Position numbers and translations under genes: made by a program. This document shows positions 36,312 through 46,064 of a stretch of DNA of 64,000 bases, one piece after another. The notes beneath the pieces were generated by a model. That model ran no database searches and was not told the origin of the DNA. It saw nothing but the letters and a program-made list of their open reading frames with translations. The stretch lies in assembly GCA_965221845.1 (NCBI GenBank), contig OZ244919.1, positions 2,914,001 to 2,978,000 on the forward strand, written 5' to 3'. Numbering within the stretch: the first letter of the stretch is position 1; every line of letters begins with the position of its first letter. This stretch comes from JAJEFO01 sp965221845. GTDB taxonomy: Bacteria; Pseudomonadota; Alphaproteobacteria; Rhodobacterales; Rhodobacteraceae.

Positions 36312-37880
36312 ATGACCCGCCAGTCGCTGCCCATCGGCATCCAGGACTTCACGACCATCCGGAGCGGGGACTTCTACTACGTCGACAAGACCCCGCTGAT
36401 CCGGCAGCTGGTGGACGAGGGCCGCCATTACTTCCTCTCGCGCCCCCGTCGCTTCGGCAAGAGCCTGCTGGTCGACACGCTCCGGGCCCTGTTTGCCGGC
36501 GAGGAGGCCCTCTTCCGGGGCCTGGCCATCCATGACCACTGGGACTGGTCGGTGACCCATCCGGTGGTACGCATAAGCTTTGGCAGGACGTATGACCGAC
36601 CGGAGGATGTTGAGCGTAACATCGCCAATCAGCTCGGCCTGATCGAACACGCGGCCGGATTGGAGCCGCTGACCGCCGCGGACGCCGCGCCCGAGCGTCT
36701 GCAAACACTTCTCTACCACCTCCACCACACCACCGGCCAGCGCGTCGTGGTCCTCGTCGATGAATACGACAAGCCTATCCTTGATACGCTCCACGACCCC
36801 GATCGGGCCCGCGCCAACCGGGAGGCGTTGCGCGGTGTCTACGGCATCATCAAGGACAGCGCCGCCCATGTCCGCTTCGTGTTCGTGACCGGCGTGAGCA
36901 TGTTCTCCAAGGTCAGCCTGTTCTCGGATCTCAACAATCTCAACGACATTAGCCTTGATCCCCGCTATGCCACGCTCTGTGGCTACACCGATGCCGATCT
37001 CGACACGGTGTTCGCGCCCGAACTCGCCGGCCTCGACCGCGACGCCATCCGCACCTGGTACAACGGCTACAGCTGGCGGGGCACCGAGCGTCTCTACAAT
37101 CCCTTCGATGTGCTGCTGCTGCTGCGGAAGCGGGAGTTCCGCCCCTACTGGTTCGAGACCGGCTCGCCGCGGTTCCTCTTCGAGACGTTGAAGAGGAAAT
37201 CGGTCAGTTTGACGGAGCTGGAGGGGTGCCTGGCCGACGAGTCATTGGTCTCGAAGTTCGAGGTGGAGGACATCATCGCCGAGGCCCTGCTGTTCCAGAC
37301 CGGCTACCTGACCATCACGGACGAGATCCGCAAGGGCCACCGCACCCTCTACCGGCTGGACTGTCCCAACCAGGAGGTCAGGCTCAGCCTGAACGATCAG
37401 CTGCTGGCGACGCTGAGCCCGCAGGGCAGGGTGCCCCTGGACGAGGGGGAAACCCTGCGTGACCGTCTAGAGGCGGGCGACCTTGCCGGCTTTGCCGCCA
37501 CGCTGAAGGCCTGGCTGGCCAGCATTCCCTACCAGTGGCACACGACAGGGGACCTCGCCCGCTACGAGGCCTGGTACGCGAGCCTCCTGCACATGGCCTT
37601 CCGGGCCATAGGCGTCGATGTGCGGTCCGAGGCGGCCTCCAGCCATGGCCGCGCCGACATGGTGGTGTCTCTCGGGGATCGGGTGTTCATCCTCGAGTTC
37701 AAGATGGCGGACAGTGCGAACGACGCCGAGGCGGCCCTGGCCGCCGCCTTCACCCAGATGCGGGCACGCGGCTATGCCGCCACCCATCACGGCAAGACCG
37801 TCCACTTGGTCGCCATCGCCTGTGGATGCGAGGCCCGCAACCTTCTCGAGGTGCGGGCGGAGCCGGCTGCCCTCCCCTGA
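36312..37880 (+). CDS. AAA-ATPase-like protein with C-terminal PD-(D/E)XK nuclease domain
   Basis: 522 residues. The N-terminal AAA-ATPase_like domain has LPIGIQDFTTIRSGDFYYVD, the Walker A-like FLSRPRRFGKSLLVDTL and Walker B-like VVVLVDEYDKPILD. The C-terminal PDDEXK_9-type domain has SSHGRADMVVSLGDRVFILE with the catalytic D, E and FK (EFKMADS). Proteins of this architecture are widespread in bacteria with mobile DNA; their function is unproven, possibly defence or DNA repair. The frame is intact although it is surrounded by decayed IS DNA on both sides. The ATG at 36312 has only an A-rich stretch upstream. Confidence 0.88.
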   Translation: MTRQSLPIGIQDFTTIRSGDFYYVDKTPLIRQLVDEGRHYFLSRPRRFGKSLLVDTLRALFAGEEALFRGLAIHDHWDWSVTHPVVRISFGRTYDRPEDVERNIANQLGLIEHAAGLEPLTAADAAPERLQTLLYHLHHTTGQRVVVLVDEYDKPILDTLHDPDRARANREALRGVYGIIKDSAAHVRFVFVTGVSMFSKVSLFSDLNNLNDISLDPRYATLCGYTDADLDTVFAPELAGLDRDAIRTWYNGYSWRGTERLYNPFDVLLLLRKREFRPYWFETGSPRFLFETLKRKSVSLTELEGCLADESLVSKFEVEDIIAEALLFQTGYLTITDEIRKGHRTLYRLDCPNQEVRLSLNDQLLATLSPQGRVPLDEGETLRDRLEAGDLAGFAATLKAWLASIPYQWHTTGDLARYEAWYASLLHMAFRAIGVDVRSEAASSHGRADMVVSLGDRVFILEFKMADSANDAEAALAAAFTQMRARGYAATHHGKTVHLVAIACGCEARNLLEVRAEPAALP

Positions 37881-38049
37881 GGGGGCGGGTCATGTCAGTT
37901 GGCACCGAAACCCCTGGGTTTCAGCCACTCTGACCCCATCGACAGATGCAGCGGTGTCCGGGTCTCCGGCCCGCAAGGGTGTAGATCAGATTTCTTTTCA
38001 GGCTGCTGCGGCCTGGTTCGCCCGCCATTCGAGGAAGCCGGGCAGCCTG

Positions 38050-38560
38050 AGGTTCATGACCAGGGTCCTGGGCGCGCGCATGGCGTTGGCGCCCCTCTTC
38101 GACCAGCGTGTTCCGGAGCGCTTGAGCCGCAGCCCGGACTGCCGGCATCCACCCTCCAGGCCCGGCGCCCGGCCCAGCGGGACGCACCCTTCGCCGCACG
38201 ACCGGCAGCGTCGCGTCCAGCCGCTCGAACAGAAGCTTCAGCGCTGCCGCCCGGCGGGGCGTCCCGGAGCGCGCGCTCCACGGCGTCCAGGTCCGGAACT
38301 CCCGATCCCAGATCGGCCGCCAGCCGCGGCAGCAGCAGCCCGAACTCCGCCGGCCACCCGCCGCCCGCAGTCGGAAGCCCATCCGCCGCGACGTCGCGGC
38401 TCCGCACCTCGCCACCCTCCAGCCAGTGCCGGGTGAACCCGCCGTCATGCGGCCTGACCACCACAGCGCTTTCCTCGCCAAGCCCCTCCAGACAATCCGC
38501 CGCGTCCGGATGACGATGTCCCTTGTTCCCCGCGCCCCTTGCCATGTCTCCCGCTCCTGT
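38050..38560 (-). mobile_element. ISKra4 transposase N-terminal remnant
   Basis: Minus-strand frame with PAEFGLLLPRLAADLGSGVP and DLDAVERALRDAPPGGSAEA, resembling the N-terminal part of the ISKra4 element at 32.6-33.9 kb. It is truncated on both sides. Confidence 0.4.
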
Positions 38561-38667
38561 TCCTTGCCTCAACGCGCGCCGCTGGCCGGCTTGCCCGGCA
38601 CTTGCACGACACGCCGCATGGATGGCGGAACAGAACCGACGGGGTCAATAACCTGAACTATACACCC

Positions 38668-38780
38668 GGGGGGGGGGGGGGGGTCCGAGCGGTCGCGGCG
38701 CGGCAGGAGCGGCGAGAGCCTTGCCGCCAGGACCGCCTCGTCGCCGGCTTGGCGGCAGCGACATGACTGTCAACGGGCCC
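38668..38780 (+). mobile_element. ISY right-end remnant preceded by a 16-G tract
   Basis: Sixteen guanines at 38668-38683 are followed by about 100 bp of the ISY transposase 3' end and the terminus ACTGTCAACGGGCCC ending at 38780. No TA follows on this side. Confidence 0.7.
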
Positions 38781-38887
38781 CAGCACGCCGATGCGCGGGA
38801 AGCTGAAGAGGGCCGACCGGGACGACCGCTTCCTGCTCAGGCTTGTCGCCGCCGTCGCAAGCGTCCGCAAAGATGCGGCGAGGAAAT

Positions 38888-38905
38888 CCAAATGCGATAG
38901 CCCTA
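38888..38905. repeat. 18-bp repeat at the ABC ATPase stop codon
   Basis: CCAAATGCGATAGCCCTA, the second copy of the repeat at 36083. Read on the minus strand, its TA plus G supplies the TAG stop of the ABC ATPase gene. Confidence 0.5.
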
Positions 38906-40516
38906 TCTTCCGTCCAAGGTCATGACGGACTCCAGAAGGCGCCGTGTGTAGGAATGCTGCGGGCTGCCGAACAGCCGGTCGCGTTCCGCGAGTTCGCATA
39001 CCTGCCCGGCTTTCAGCACGAGAATCCGGTCAGCCACCTGCCTGACCACGGCAAGATCGTGGCTGATGAACAGGATCGCCAGTTTGAGTCTCCGCTGCAG
39101 GTCCGCGATCAGATCCAGCACGAGCGCCTGAACCGTGACATCAAGCGCCGACACTGCTTCGTCGCAAATCAGAAGCGAGGGGTCCGAGATGATCGCCCGG
39201 GCAATCGCAATCCGCTGCGCCTGACCGCCCGAGAACTCGTGCGGAAAGCGCCCGGCCATCGCCGGCTCCAGCCCCACGGCCTCTATTGCGCTACGGACCC
39301 GATCACGCACGTCTCTCGGCGAAAGCGCCGGAGCATGGGTCCAAAGCGGCTCGGCCACCAGCTCGCGCATCCGCATCCGCGGATTGAGAGAAGCGAACGG
39401 ATCCTGGAACACGGTCTGGATTTCTCGTCTGAGCGGACGGAAGTCGCGTTCGTCGAGCTTTTGCACCCGCCGCCCGCGCCAGGTGATCTCGCCCGAAGTC
39501 ACCGGCGCCAGCCGGAGCAGCGCCCGCGCGATGGTCGACTTTCCGGACCCGGACTCGCCGACGATCCCGAGCGTCTCGCCCCTCGATATCCTGAAGCTCA
39601 CGCCCTTGACGGCCTGAAAGCCCTTTCCGCGGCGCAGCATGCTGCCGGTGGGATATCGGACGCCCAGGTCGTCCACGACCAGCAACGGTTGGCCGCTCGC
39701 CTTTGCCACAGCACGTTCGACAGGGCACGAGAGGCTCGGCGTGTTCCGGATGAGCGCTTGGGTGCAGGGATGCGCTGGCGCTGTCAGCACCTGCCGTGTC
39801 GGTCCTCTTTCCACGATGCGCCCCTGCTGCATCACCAGTGTTTCATCCGCGATGCGCGAGGCAACGGCGATGTCGTGTGTGATTAAGATGCTGGACAGGT
39901 CGTGGTCGTGGCAGAGCGTACGCACCAGGTCGAGGATTCGCAGCCGCACCGTGGCATCAAGCGCGGTCGTTGGCTCATCCGCTATCAGCAGGACCGGATT
40001 GGCCATGAGCGCCATGGCTATGACCACGCGCTGACGCTGCCCGCCGGAAAGTTCATGCGGAAATGACCTGATCCGCCTCTCGGGTTCGGGGATCCGGACG
40101 CGTTGCAGCATTTTGAGCGCCCGCTCACGAGCCTCGGCCCGGGGCAGTCCGAGATGGACCCTCGCGACCTCGGTCAGCTGCATCTGGATCCGGAAATAGG
40201 GATTCAGCGCCGACATCGGGTCCTGGAGGATGTAGGCAATTCGGCGCCCGCGCACCGTCACCAGCCGCGCCTCCGGCTGGCTCACCAGATCCCGGCCGTC
40301 AAAGAGCACGCGGCCCTCCACGCGGCCGCTGGACAACCCCGTCAGTGCCTTGACGAGCTGGCTCTTGCCGGAGCCGCTTTCGCCGACAATGCCCATGGTG
40401 CGACGCCTGTGGAGATCCAGCGAAACGCCATTCACAACGGCATCGCTCCCGAATCTGACCGAGAGGTCACGGCAACGAATGACAGGGTCCAGGGGCGATG
40501 CGGTGGCGCTGGACAA
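38903..40516 (-). CDS. ABC transporter ATPase with two fused nucleotide-binding domains (DppD-DppF type)
   Basis: 537 residues. The first domain has Walker A GIVGESGSGKSQLVKAL, signature FPHELSGGQRQRVVIAMAL and Walker B LLIADEPTTALD. The second has Walker A GIVGESGSGKSTIARALL, signature FPHEFSGGQAQRIAIARAI and Walker B LLICDEAVSALD. It powers a peptide-type importer with the two permeases next door. It is encoded opposite to the permeases and the substrate-binding protein, unusual for such operons. The start appears to be TTG at 40516; no ATG is available before the first domain. The stop lies on an IS-type repeat. Confidence 0.9.
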   Translation of the reverse strand: MSSATASPLDPVIRCRDLSVRFGSDAVVNGVSLDLHRRRTMGIVGESGSGKSQLVKALTGLSSGRVEGRVLFDGRDLVSQPEARLVTVRGRRIAYILQDPMSALNPYFRIQMQLTEVARVHLGLPRAEARERALKMLQRVRIPEPERRIRSFPHELSGGQRQRVVIAMALMANPVLLIADEPTTALDATVRLRILDLVRTLCHDHDLSSILITHDIAVASRIADETLVMQQGRIVERGPTRQVLTAPAHPCTQALIRNTPSLSCPVERAVAKASGQPLLVVDDLGVRYPTGSMLRRGKGFQAVKGVSFRISRGETLGIVGESGSGKSTIARALLRLAPVTSGEITWRGRRVQKLDERDFRPLRREIQTVFQDPFASLNPRMRMRELVAEPLWTHAPALSPRDVRDRVRSAIEAVGLEPAMAGRFPHEFSGGQAQRIAIARAIISDPSLLICDEAVSALDVTVQALVLDLIADLQRRLKLAILFISHDLAVVRQVADRILVLKAGQVCELAERDRLFGSPQHSYTRRLLESVMTLDGR

Positions 40517-40566
40517 AGGTCCGGGTCTCCCTGAGAGTTGGCCCCGTCACTATCGGGGCTTGGTCA

Positions 40567-41502
40567 GTGCCGGCAACTTATATCATCTCCCGGTGTGCCC
40601 GTGTGCTTGTAACCATCTGGGCCGCCGCGACGCTGGTATTCGTCGCGCTGCGGCTGGCGGGCGATCCGGTCATGGCCCTTGTGCCACCGGATTTGCCACA
40701 GGACATCATCGAGGAATACAGGGCGCGCCTCGGATTCGACCGATCCTTGTTCGATCAGTACAGGCTTTACCTGTCGGCCCTGTTGAGCGGGGACTTTGGC
40801 ATTTCCCTGAGGACCGGTGGCCCTGCGGTTGAATTGGTGGCCGAAAGGCTGGGCGCAACTGTGCTCCTGATGATCTCGTCACTCTTGATTTCCGTTCTCG
40901 TCGGCGTTCCTGCCGGAATTGCCGCGGCGCTCCACCGCAACCGCGTTCTTGACCGCACGATCATGGGTCTTGCCGTGTTCGGCTTCGCGATGCCGAATTT
41001 CTTTTTCGGCATCCTCCTGATCCTGCTCTTCACGCTGAACCTGCAGTGGCTGCCGAGCGGCGGGTTCAGCGGTCCCGAACACCTGATCATGCCGGCGCTG
41101 ACGCTCGGACTCGCCTCCGCTGGCGCCTATGCGAGACTGACCCGCTCGTCCTTGCTGGAAGTGCTGAGCAGCCCGTTCATGGAAATGGTGCTGGCCAAGG
41201 GCGTTCCACAGCGCCGGCGCCTCTTCGTCCATGGTCTGCGGGCCATCCTGGTCCCGCTCGTGACGCTTCTGGGTTTCAGCATCGGTGCGCTCATCGCCGG
41301 CGCCATCGTGACGGAAACGGTGTTTGCGTGGCCGGGCATCGGGCGGCTGCTTGTCGTTTCGGTCAGCGAGCGCGACCTCGCCGTCGTGCAGCTTGTCGTC
41401 ATGCTGTCCGCAGCGACCATGGCGACGGCAAATGCCATCGTCGATTTCCTTCTCGGTGTTCTCGACCCGCGGGTTGGGACGGCGCGGAGGCTCGGCCGTT
41501 GA
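40567..41502 (+). CDS. ABC transporter permease, DppB family
   Basis: 311 residues with an N-terminal membrane segment and about six in total. The family N-terminal domain (RCARVLVTIWAAATLVFVAL, RARLGFDRSLFDQYRLYL, GDFGISLRTGGPAVELV) and the EAA-type loop before the last segments (MEMVLAKGVPQRRRLFVHGL) are present. The start is probably the GTG at 40567; a longer frame to 40498 overlaps the divergent ATPase start. The next permease overlaps its stop by four bases (TTGA). Confidence 0.88.
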   Translation: MPATYIISRCARVLVTIWAAATLVFVALRLAGDPVMALVPPDLPQDIIEEYRARLGFDRSLFDQYRLYLSALLSGDFGISLRTGGPAVELVAERLGATVLLMISSLLISVLVGVPAGIAAALHRNRVLDRTIMGLAVFGFAMPNFFFGILLILLFTLNLQWLPSGGFSGPEHLIMPALTLGLASAGAYARLTRSSLLEVLSSPFMEMVLAKGVPQRRRLFVHGLRAILVPLVTLLGFSIGALIAGAIVTETVFAWPGIGRLLVVSVSERDLAVVQLVVMLSAATMATANAIVDFLLGVLDPRVGTARRLGR

Positions 41503-42347
41503 CGCGGGCGGTTCCGCCCCCTCGCGTTCTTCTGCCGCTGGTCATTCTTGGCGGCGTGGTGCTGTTCGCCCTCTTCGGGCAGCTGCTGACGCCGCATGGC
41601 TTCGACGCTTCCTCGCTTCTCGACCGGAACAAGCCGCCTGTCTTCCTGGGCGGGGACCTGGAGCATCCGCTCGGCACGGACGGGCTTGGTCGCGACCTGC
41701 TCGCGCGGCTTGTGTTCGGCACCCGGATCAGTATCGGTCTCGCCCTTGTCGGCACGCTGATCGGGCTGATCATCGGTGCCGCGCTGGGGCTTCTGGCTGC
41801 ACGCGGTTCGGGCATGCTCGACTGGGTGACGCTTGCGCTGATCGATCTGCAGGCCGCAATACCATTCATGATCATCGCGCTCGGCGCGCTCGCGATCTTT
41901 GGCAATTCGCTGGAGCTGTTCATCGCCGTCCTCGGCGTCTACGGTTGGGAAAGCTATGCAAGGCTGGTGCGCAACAGCGCGCTGTCTGCCCACACGCTGC
42001 CGTTCGTCGAAGCTGCACGATCCATGGGCGTCCGCACGGCGACCATCGACCGAAGACATGTTCTGCCCACGGTGATGAACGTGATCATCGTGCAGGCGAC
42101 CCTGAACTTCCCGCAGACGATCCTCCTCGAAACGGGCCTGAGCTTTCTTGGCCTTGGCATCCAGACGCCTCTGACCAGCCTCGGGCAACTGCTGGGCGAC
42201 GGCCGCGACAGCCTCAGCCGCGCCTGGTGGCTCGCCGTTATGCCGGGCACCTTGATCTTTCTCACAACCTTGTCGGTCAGCTTGTTGGGGGACGCGCTTC
42301 GGGACCGGCTGGATCCGAGTCTTCGGGATCAGGGTTCTGGGCGTTAG
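41499..42347 (+). CDS. ABC transporter permease, DppC family
   Basis: 282 residues: an N-terminal segment (LLPLVILGGVVLFALFGQLL), the DppC landmark HPLGTDGLGRDLLARLVFG, several membrane helices and the EAA loop (VEAARSMGVRTATIDRRHVL). It pairs with the DppB-type permease in the inner membrane. The TTG at 41499 overlaps the upstream stop. Near the C-terminus GDALRDRLDPSLR is typical of the family, so it is full length. Confidence 0.88.
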   Translation: MTRAVPPPRVLLPLVILGGVVLFALFGQLLTPHGFDASSLLDRNKPPVFLGGDLEHPLGTDGLGRDLLARLVFGTRISIGLALVGTLIGLIIGAALGLLAARGSGMLDWVTLALIDLQAAIPFMIIALGALAIFGNSLELFIAVLGVYGWESYARLVRNSALSAHTLPFVEAARSMGVRTATIDRRHVLPTVMNVIIVQATLNFPQTILLETGLSFLGLGIQTPLTSLGQLLGDGRDSLSRAWWLAVMPGTLIFLTTLSVSLLGDALRDRLDPSLRDQGSGR

Positions 42348-43167
42348 CGGATGCTCGCTTGTCCGGAATCAGGCAGGCGGAGCGGTCGCGCAGCACAGGG
42401 CCGCCCTGCGGCATGATCGGCTGCCTTGCGACCGGCTGGCACCGCGCCGTACATGGCATGCGAGTTCCGCGATGTTGCCGGGTCCACGCCACCGACGCGG
42501 ATGAGGGTGACGGCGCGCCGCCCGCCGAACCGTTCGTGCTGCGCGCCCCTGGGCGGAAAGGCGCGCTCCTTCAGCGGGATCCGCGTCCAGCGCTGGACAG
42601 TGCGGCCTCTCCGCTATTGGCCAATCAAGCGAGGAAGCGTCAGCGAGATTGCCGGGATGAAGGTAATCATCATCAAGGCGGCAAAGATTCTGCCACTCTC
42701 CGTGTTTCAGGTTTGGCTGCCCGTTCGTCAGCGGCCTCGGTGGTCAGTCTTGGCAGCAGGCTGGCATTGCACCCAGGTTGTCAAGGAGATTTTCCGCTTC
42801 ATGCGCCCGGACTCACGGTCACGTGAACGGCATGCGGGCCCGGGTTGCGCGACGTGTGGTTGTCCCGGCGCCTGAACATGCAAGCCGACTGCCAGGAGCG
42901 TCCCGCGCTCCTCAAGGCGCGTATCAGCGCTTCGAGATGGCACTCGCCGCAAGGCGGCTGTTTGCCGGCGCGTCCCGGCGCGACGGACGTTGCGGATTCT
43001 TGAGCAAGCCCTTGTCCTGCCCGGGTTCGGCGGCGCCACGGTGATGGACGGAGCAGCCTGTGGTCCGGCCGGCAAGCATGTCCCTGTTTGCAGTGCGCGG
43101 ATGGAACAGCGCCAGCGTGGCGAATGACTCGCCGGCATCCGTGGGACCGCCTATCGCCACGCACGGC
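42348..43167. other. region without recognisable gene
   Basis: About 820 bases between convergent genes. Frames exist on both strands but none has family resemblance or a good ribosome binding site. Probably eroded sequence; no RNA gene seen. Confidence 0.45.
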
Positions 43168-43953
43168 CTATGAGAAAAGGGTCCCGCCGTTTATGTCGAC
43201 ATTCGCGCCGGTGATGAACGCGGCCTGGTCCGAAGCGAGATAGGCAACCAGGTTCGCGACGTCTTCCGGCGCGCCCTCGCGCTTCAGTGGCGTGATGCCT
43301 GCCACATGTGCGCGAGCCTCCGGTTTGGTGAAGATGTTGTGAAACTCCGTGTCAATCATGCCGGGGCAGACCGAATTGACCCGTATGCCGGGCCCGAGTT
43401 CCTTGGCCATGCCACGCGTCATTGTCATCATTGCGCCCTTTGCCGCACCATAGGCGATGGCGCCCGGGCCGCCGCCATCGCGCCCGGCCTGGCTGGCCAG
43501 CCCGACGATGGCGCCGCCTTCTGTCATGTGAGGCAACGCCGCCTTCACGACGCGCAGGAACGAAGTGGCATTCAGCTCCATCACGAGATTCCAGTGATCT
43601 ATGTCCATTTCAGGCACCTTCTTCCTGGCGACCAGCCCGCCAGTGACATGCACGACGATGTCGATCCGGGCGCCCAGTTCAGAGACGGTCCTCCTGACGA
43701 AGTCGGCCACGGAGTCGCCCGATGTCATGTCGCCCTTCTGGGCAAACGACCTTCCGCCAGCCGCGGTGATCTCGGTCACGGCGCTGTCGGCGCCTTCGGC
43801 CGAATTGTGGTAGTTGATGGCGACCGCGGCGCCTGATGCGGCGAGCCGAAGCGCGCATGCGCGCCCGATGTCTCGCCCGCCGCCAGTGACGATGGCCGTC
43901 CTTCCCTTCAGGTTCAGTTGTGCGCCGGAGGCGCTGGCTTGTGTTTGCGACAT
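43168..43953 (-). CDS. SDR family oxidoreductase
   Basis: 261 residues, classical short-chain dehydrogenase/reductase. The cofactor motif is TGGGRDIGRACALRL (TGxxxGxG). The active site has serine in VGLASQAG and the Y-x-x-x-K in AIAYGAAKGAMMTMTRGMAK; the C-terminal SVCPGMIDTEF and ITGANVDINGGTLFS are typical. It probably reduces a keto substrate with NAD(P)H; the substrate is unknown. The ATG at 43953 was chosen because residues upstream in the same frame are low-complexity. Confidence 0.88.
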   Translation of the reverse strand: MSQTQASASGAQLNLKGRTAIVTGGGRDIGRACALRLAASGAAVAINYHNSAEGADSAVTEITAAGGRSFAQKGDMTSGDSVADFVRRTVSELGARIDIVVHVTGGLVARKKVPEMDIDHWNLVMELNATSFLRVVKAALPHMTEGGAIVGLASQAGRDGGGPGAIAYGAAKGAMMTMTRGMAKELGPGIRVNSVCPGMIDTEFHNIFTKPEARAHVAGITPLKREGAPEDVANLVAYLASDQAAFITGANVDINGGTLFS

Positions 43954-45093
43954 GTGCTGTCCCGTCTGGCTGAACGACGCGTGCATCCGCCACCTGCATC
44001 TTTCCGCCTGGATGTACGGCGTCCCGCCCGGTTTCGGGCTGGCCCGCTTTCCGGCCGGAATCCTTGCGTCCGCAACGATGCCGCGTTCGACCTGGCGTCC
44101 TGACACGGTGGAACGACGGCGGCGGTTCCATTGTGGCTTGGCCGGGTTCCCTCCTGATCCCCCACCTGTATGCCGTTCACACGACAGGCAGGCAAGACAC
44201 CAGCGAGCAACATGGCTTCCCGGCGGCCATCCGCCCGCGGCGGACAGGGGGTCCGCCGGCATCGGCGGTGCCGGGACCGGCCCGGAGGCGGAAGCAATGG
44301 CAACCGCAGGCGGCAAGGCCTGCGGCGTGCGGCTGGAGAGGGACGGCCGAGAGCGTCCAGGGGATTGCAGGGCGGCGGCAGGGGGTTGGTCAACGGAGCG
44401 CCGCCGCAATGCGCACGTCCTGCCGCTCGCTGACGAGGGCCGTCCCGACGGCCGCCACGGCGAGGCGGATCGGCCTGGACGAGACGTCGACGAGATGTTG
44501 CATGCAGCATCTCTTGCATTTGCGCAACGGCCGGCATCGTCGCTTGAAGGGGATGCAGCTGTGCGCGGTTCGACTTCCGGACCGTGGCTGACATCTGGCA
44601 TCGCCCCTCCGCCTGTTCGCGACGCATCCGGGCCTCGGGCGGGTCCTCATGCCCAGATTTCCCGGATCGCTGCTGCGCGGCTTGCGCCCGGGACCGTTTC
44701 ATGTCGAGGTCTGCCGCATGCAGAATCGGTTCCTGCGCTGTCCCTCGCGCCCGCCGCGCCGTCGGGTTCCGTCCCCTGATCCCTTTTCGCACGACCCGGG
44801 ATCGCGTGGCCCGTGGCCAACACGCGTTCACGCGTGCCGGGAATCCCTGCCATGGCGCGACGAAGCCCGAGATCGCGTGATTCGGGACGCCGTCTGGTCC
44901 CAATGCTTTCCGGAGGGCGTCCGGTGAACGCGCAGGCGGCATCTTGACGACGCGTCTTCGAAAGCCGCCGTTCGAGGCGGACCCCAAGGATCCTGATGCC
45001 CGTCCATGCGGCCGCACGGGTCCGGAGGCGCGAGCGTGCATCGCTGAGCGGCTGGTTGCGGCTCTTCGTTTCGTCGCGCCGCGTTCGCCTCGC
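43954..45093. other. 1.1 kb region without recognisable gene
   Basis: Upstream flanks of two divergent genes. Long frames on both strands have Arg/Pro-rich, unfamiliar content and no family match. The length is unusual for this genome outside IS islands; it may hold eroded genes. Confidence 0.45.
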
Positions 45094-45873
45094 ATGAGCT
45101 GCGCGTCGATTGCGGTCCTTGCAGTGCTTTCCGCTTCCTGGCCTTGCGTTCTCCCGGACGGCGCTTTGGCGCAGCCGGCGGGCGGCATCTGGCGCGGGCT
45201 CAAGGTCATGCCGGAGTTTCGCTGCTCGCCTTACTCTCGACGGGACTACCCGTATCCGAGGTCGTTGGAGGCTGCAGTCATCGCGTCAATGGGCGGTCGC
45301 GTCTACGGACCCTACACGGGCCGTCGCTTTGCGAGCGCGAGCCAGACCGACATAGAGCACATCGTCGCCATTTCCGAGGCGCATGACAGCGGGCTTTGCG
45401 CCGCGGGATCCGCGACCCGTCGCCGTTTCTCCAAGGATCCTCTCAACCTGACCCTCGCCGCGCCGGCAATCAACCGCTGCGGGCGCGGCGGCAAGTGCGG
45501 CCGCGACGCAGGAGAATGGCTGCCGCCCAGGAACGCTTGCTGGTTTGCCGGCCGGGTCGTCGCCGTCAAGCTCAAGTACGGCCTTTCCGTCGACAGGACA
45601 GAGGCCGCGGCTCTTGAGCAGGTGCTGTCAGGCTGCCCTTCCACCGAACTGGCTCTTGCCGGCGGAGGCGCGCCGACGGCCGAGAGGCCGGCCGAACGGC
45701 AGGCGCCGGATCCCGGTGACGCCGTCGATGCGCTTGACCTGCATGACGATGATCGAGACGGGCGGATCACCTGCGCCGAGGCAAGGCGGCATGGCATCGC
45801 TCCGGTGCCGCGCGGCCATCCCGCCTACCGTTTCATGAGGGACGGCGACGGTGACGGGGTCGTCTGCGAGTAG
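45094..45873 (+). CDS. secreted HNH-like (DUF1524) nuclease with C-terminal excalibur-type calcium-binding motif
   Basis: 259 residues. A signal peptide (IAVLAVLSASWPCVLPDGALA) is followed by a DUF1524/HNH-type nuclease core with TDIEHIVAISEAHDSGLC, FSKDPLNLTLAAPAINR and GEWLPPRNACWFAGRVVAVK. The C-terminus carries LDLHDDDRDGRITCAEARRH and FMRDGDGDGVVCE, an excalibur-like calcium-binding motif (DxDxDGxxCE). It probably cuts nucleic acids outside the cytoplasm, for nutrition or competition. The ATG at 45094 was chosen to place the signal peptide at the N-terminus; 50 further in-frame residues upstream are possible. Confidence 0.8.
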   Translation: MSCASIAVLAVLSASWPCVLPDGALAQPAGGIWRGLKVMPEFRCSPYSRRDYPYPRSLEAAVIASMGGRVYGPYTGRRFASASQTDIEHIVAISEAHDSGLCAAGSATRRRFSKDPLNLTLAAPAINRCGRGGKCGRDAGEWLPPRNACWFAGRVVAVKLKYGLSVDRTEAAALEQVLSGCPSTELALAGGGAPTAERPAERQAPDPGDAVDALDLHDDDRDGRITCAEARRHGIAPVPRGHPAYRFMRDGDGDGVVCE

Positions 45874-46064
45874 GCCGTCCTTCGCTTGGACGAATCCCGC
45901 CGGGCGCCCGGGGCCTACGCGCCGATCCGAAGATTGCAACGGATGCGCCTTCAGATTCAGGACTCGTGCAGGCCTGCAGGGTCCGGCCAAACGCTTCGCC
46001 GCTCGATCCGTGTGCCGGGGCGGCCTCGCGCCCTTGTCCCCGGGCAAGTCCCTTGGCGGGACCT

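Noticed and set aside
43954..45093. Possible gene in the region between the SDR and HNH genes
   Set aside because: Several frames considered on both strands; none has a ribosome binding site plus a recognisable family, so it is recorded only as unexplained sequence.
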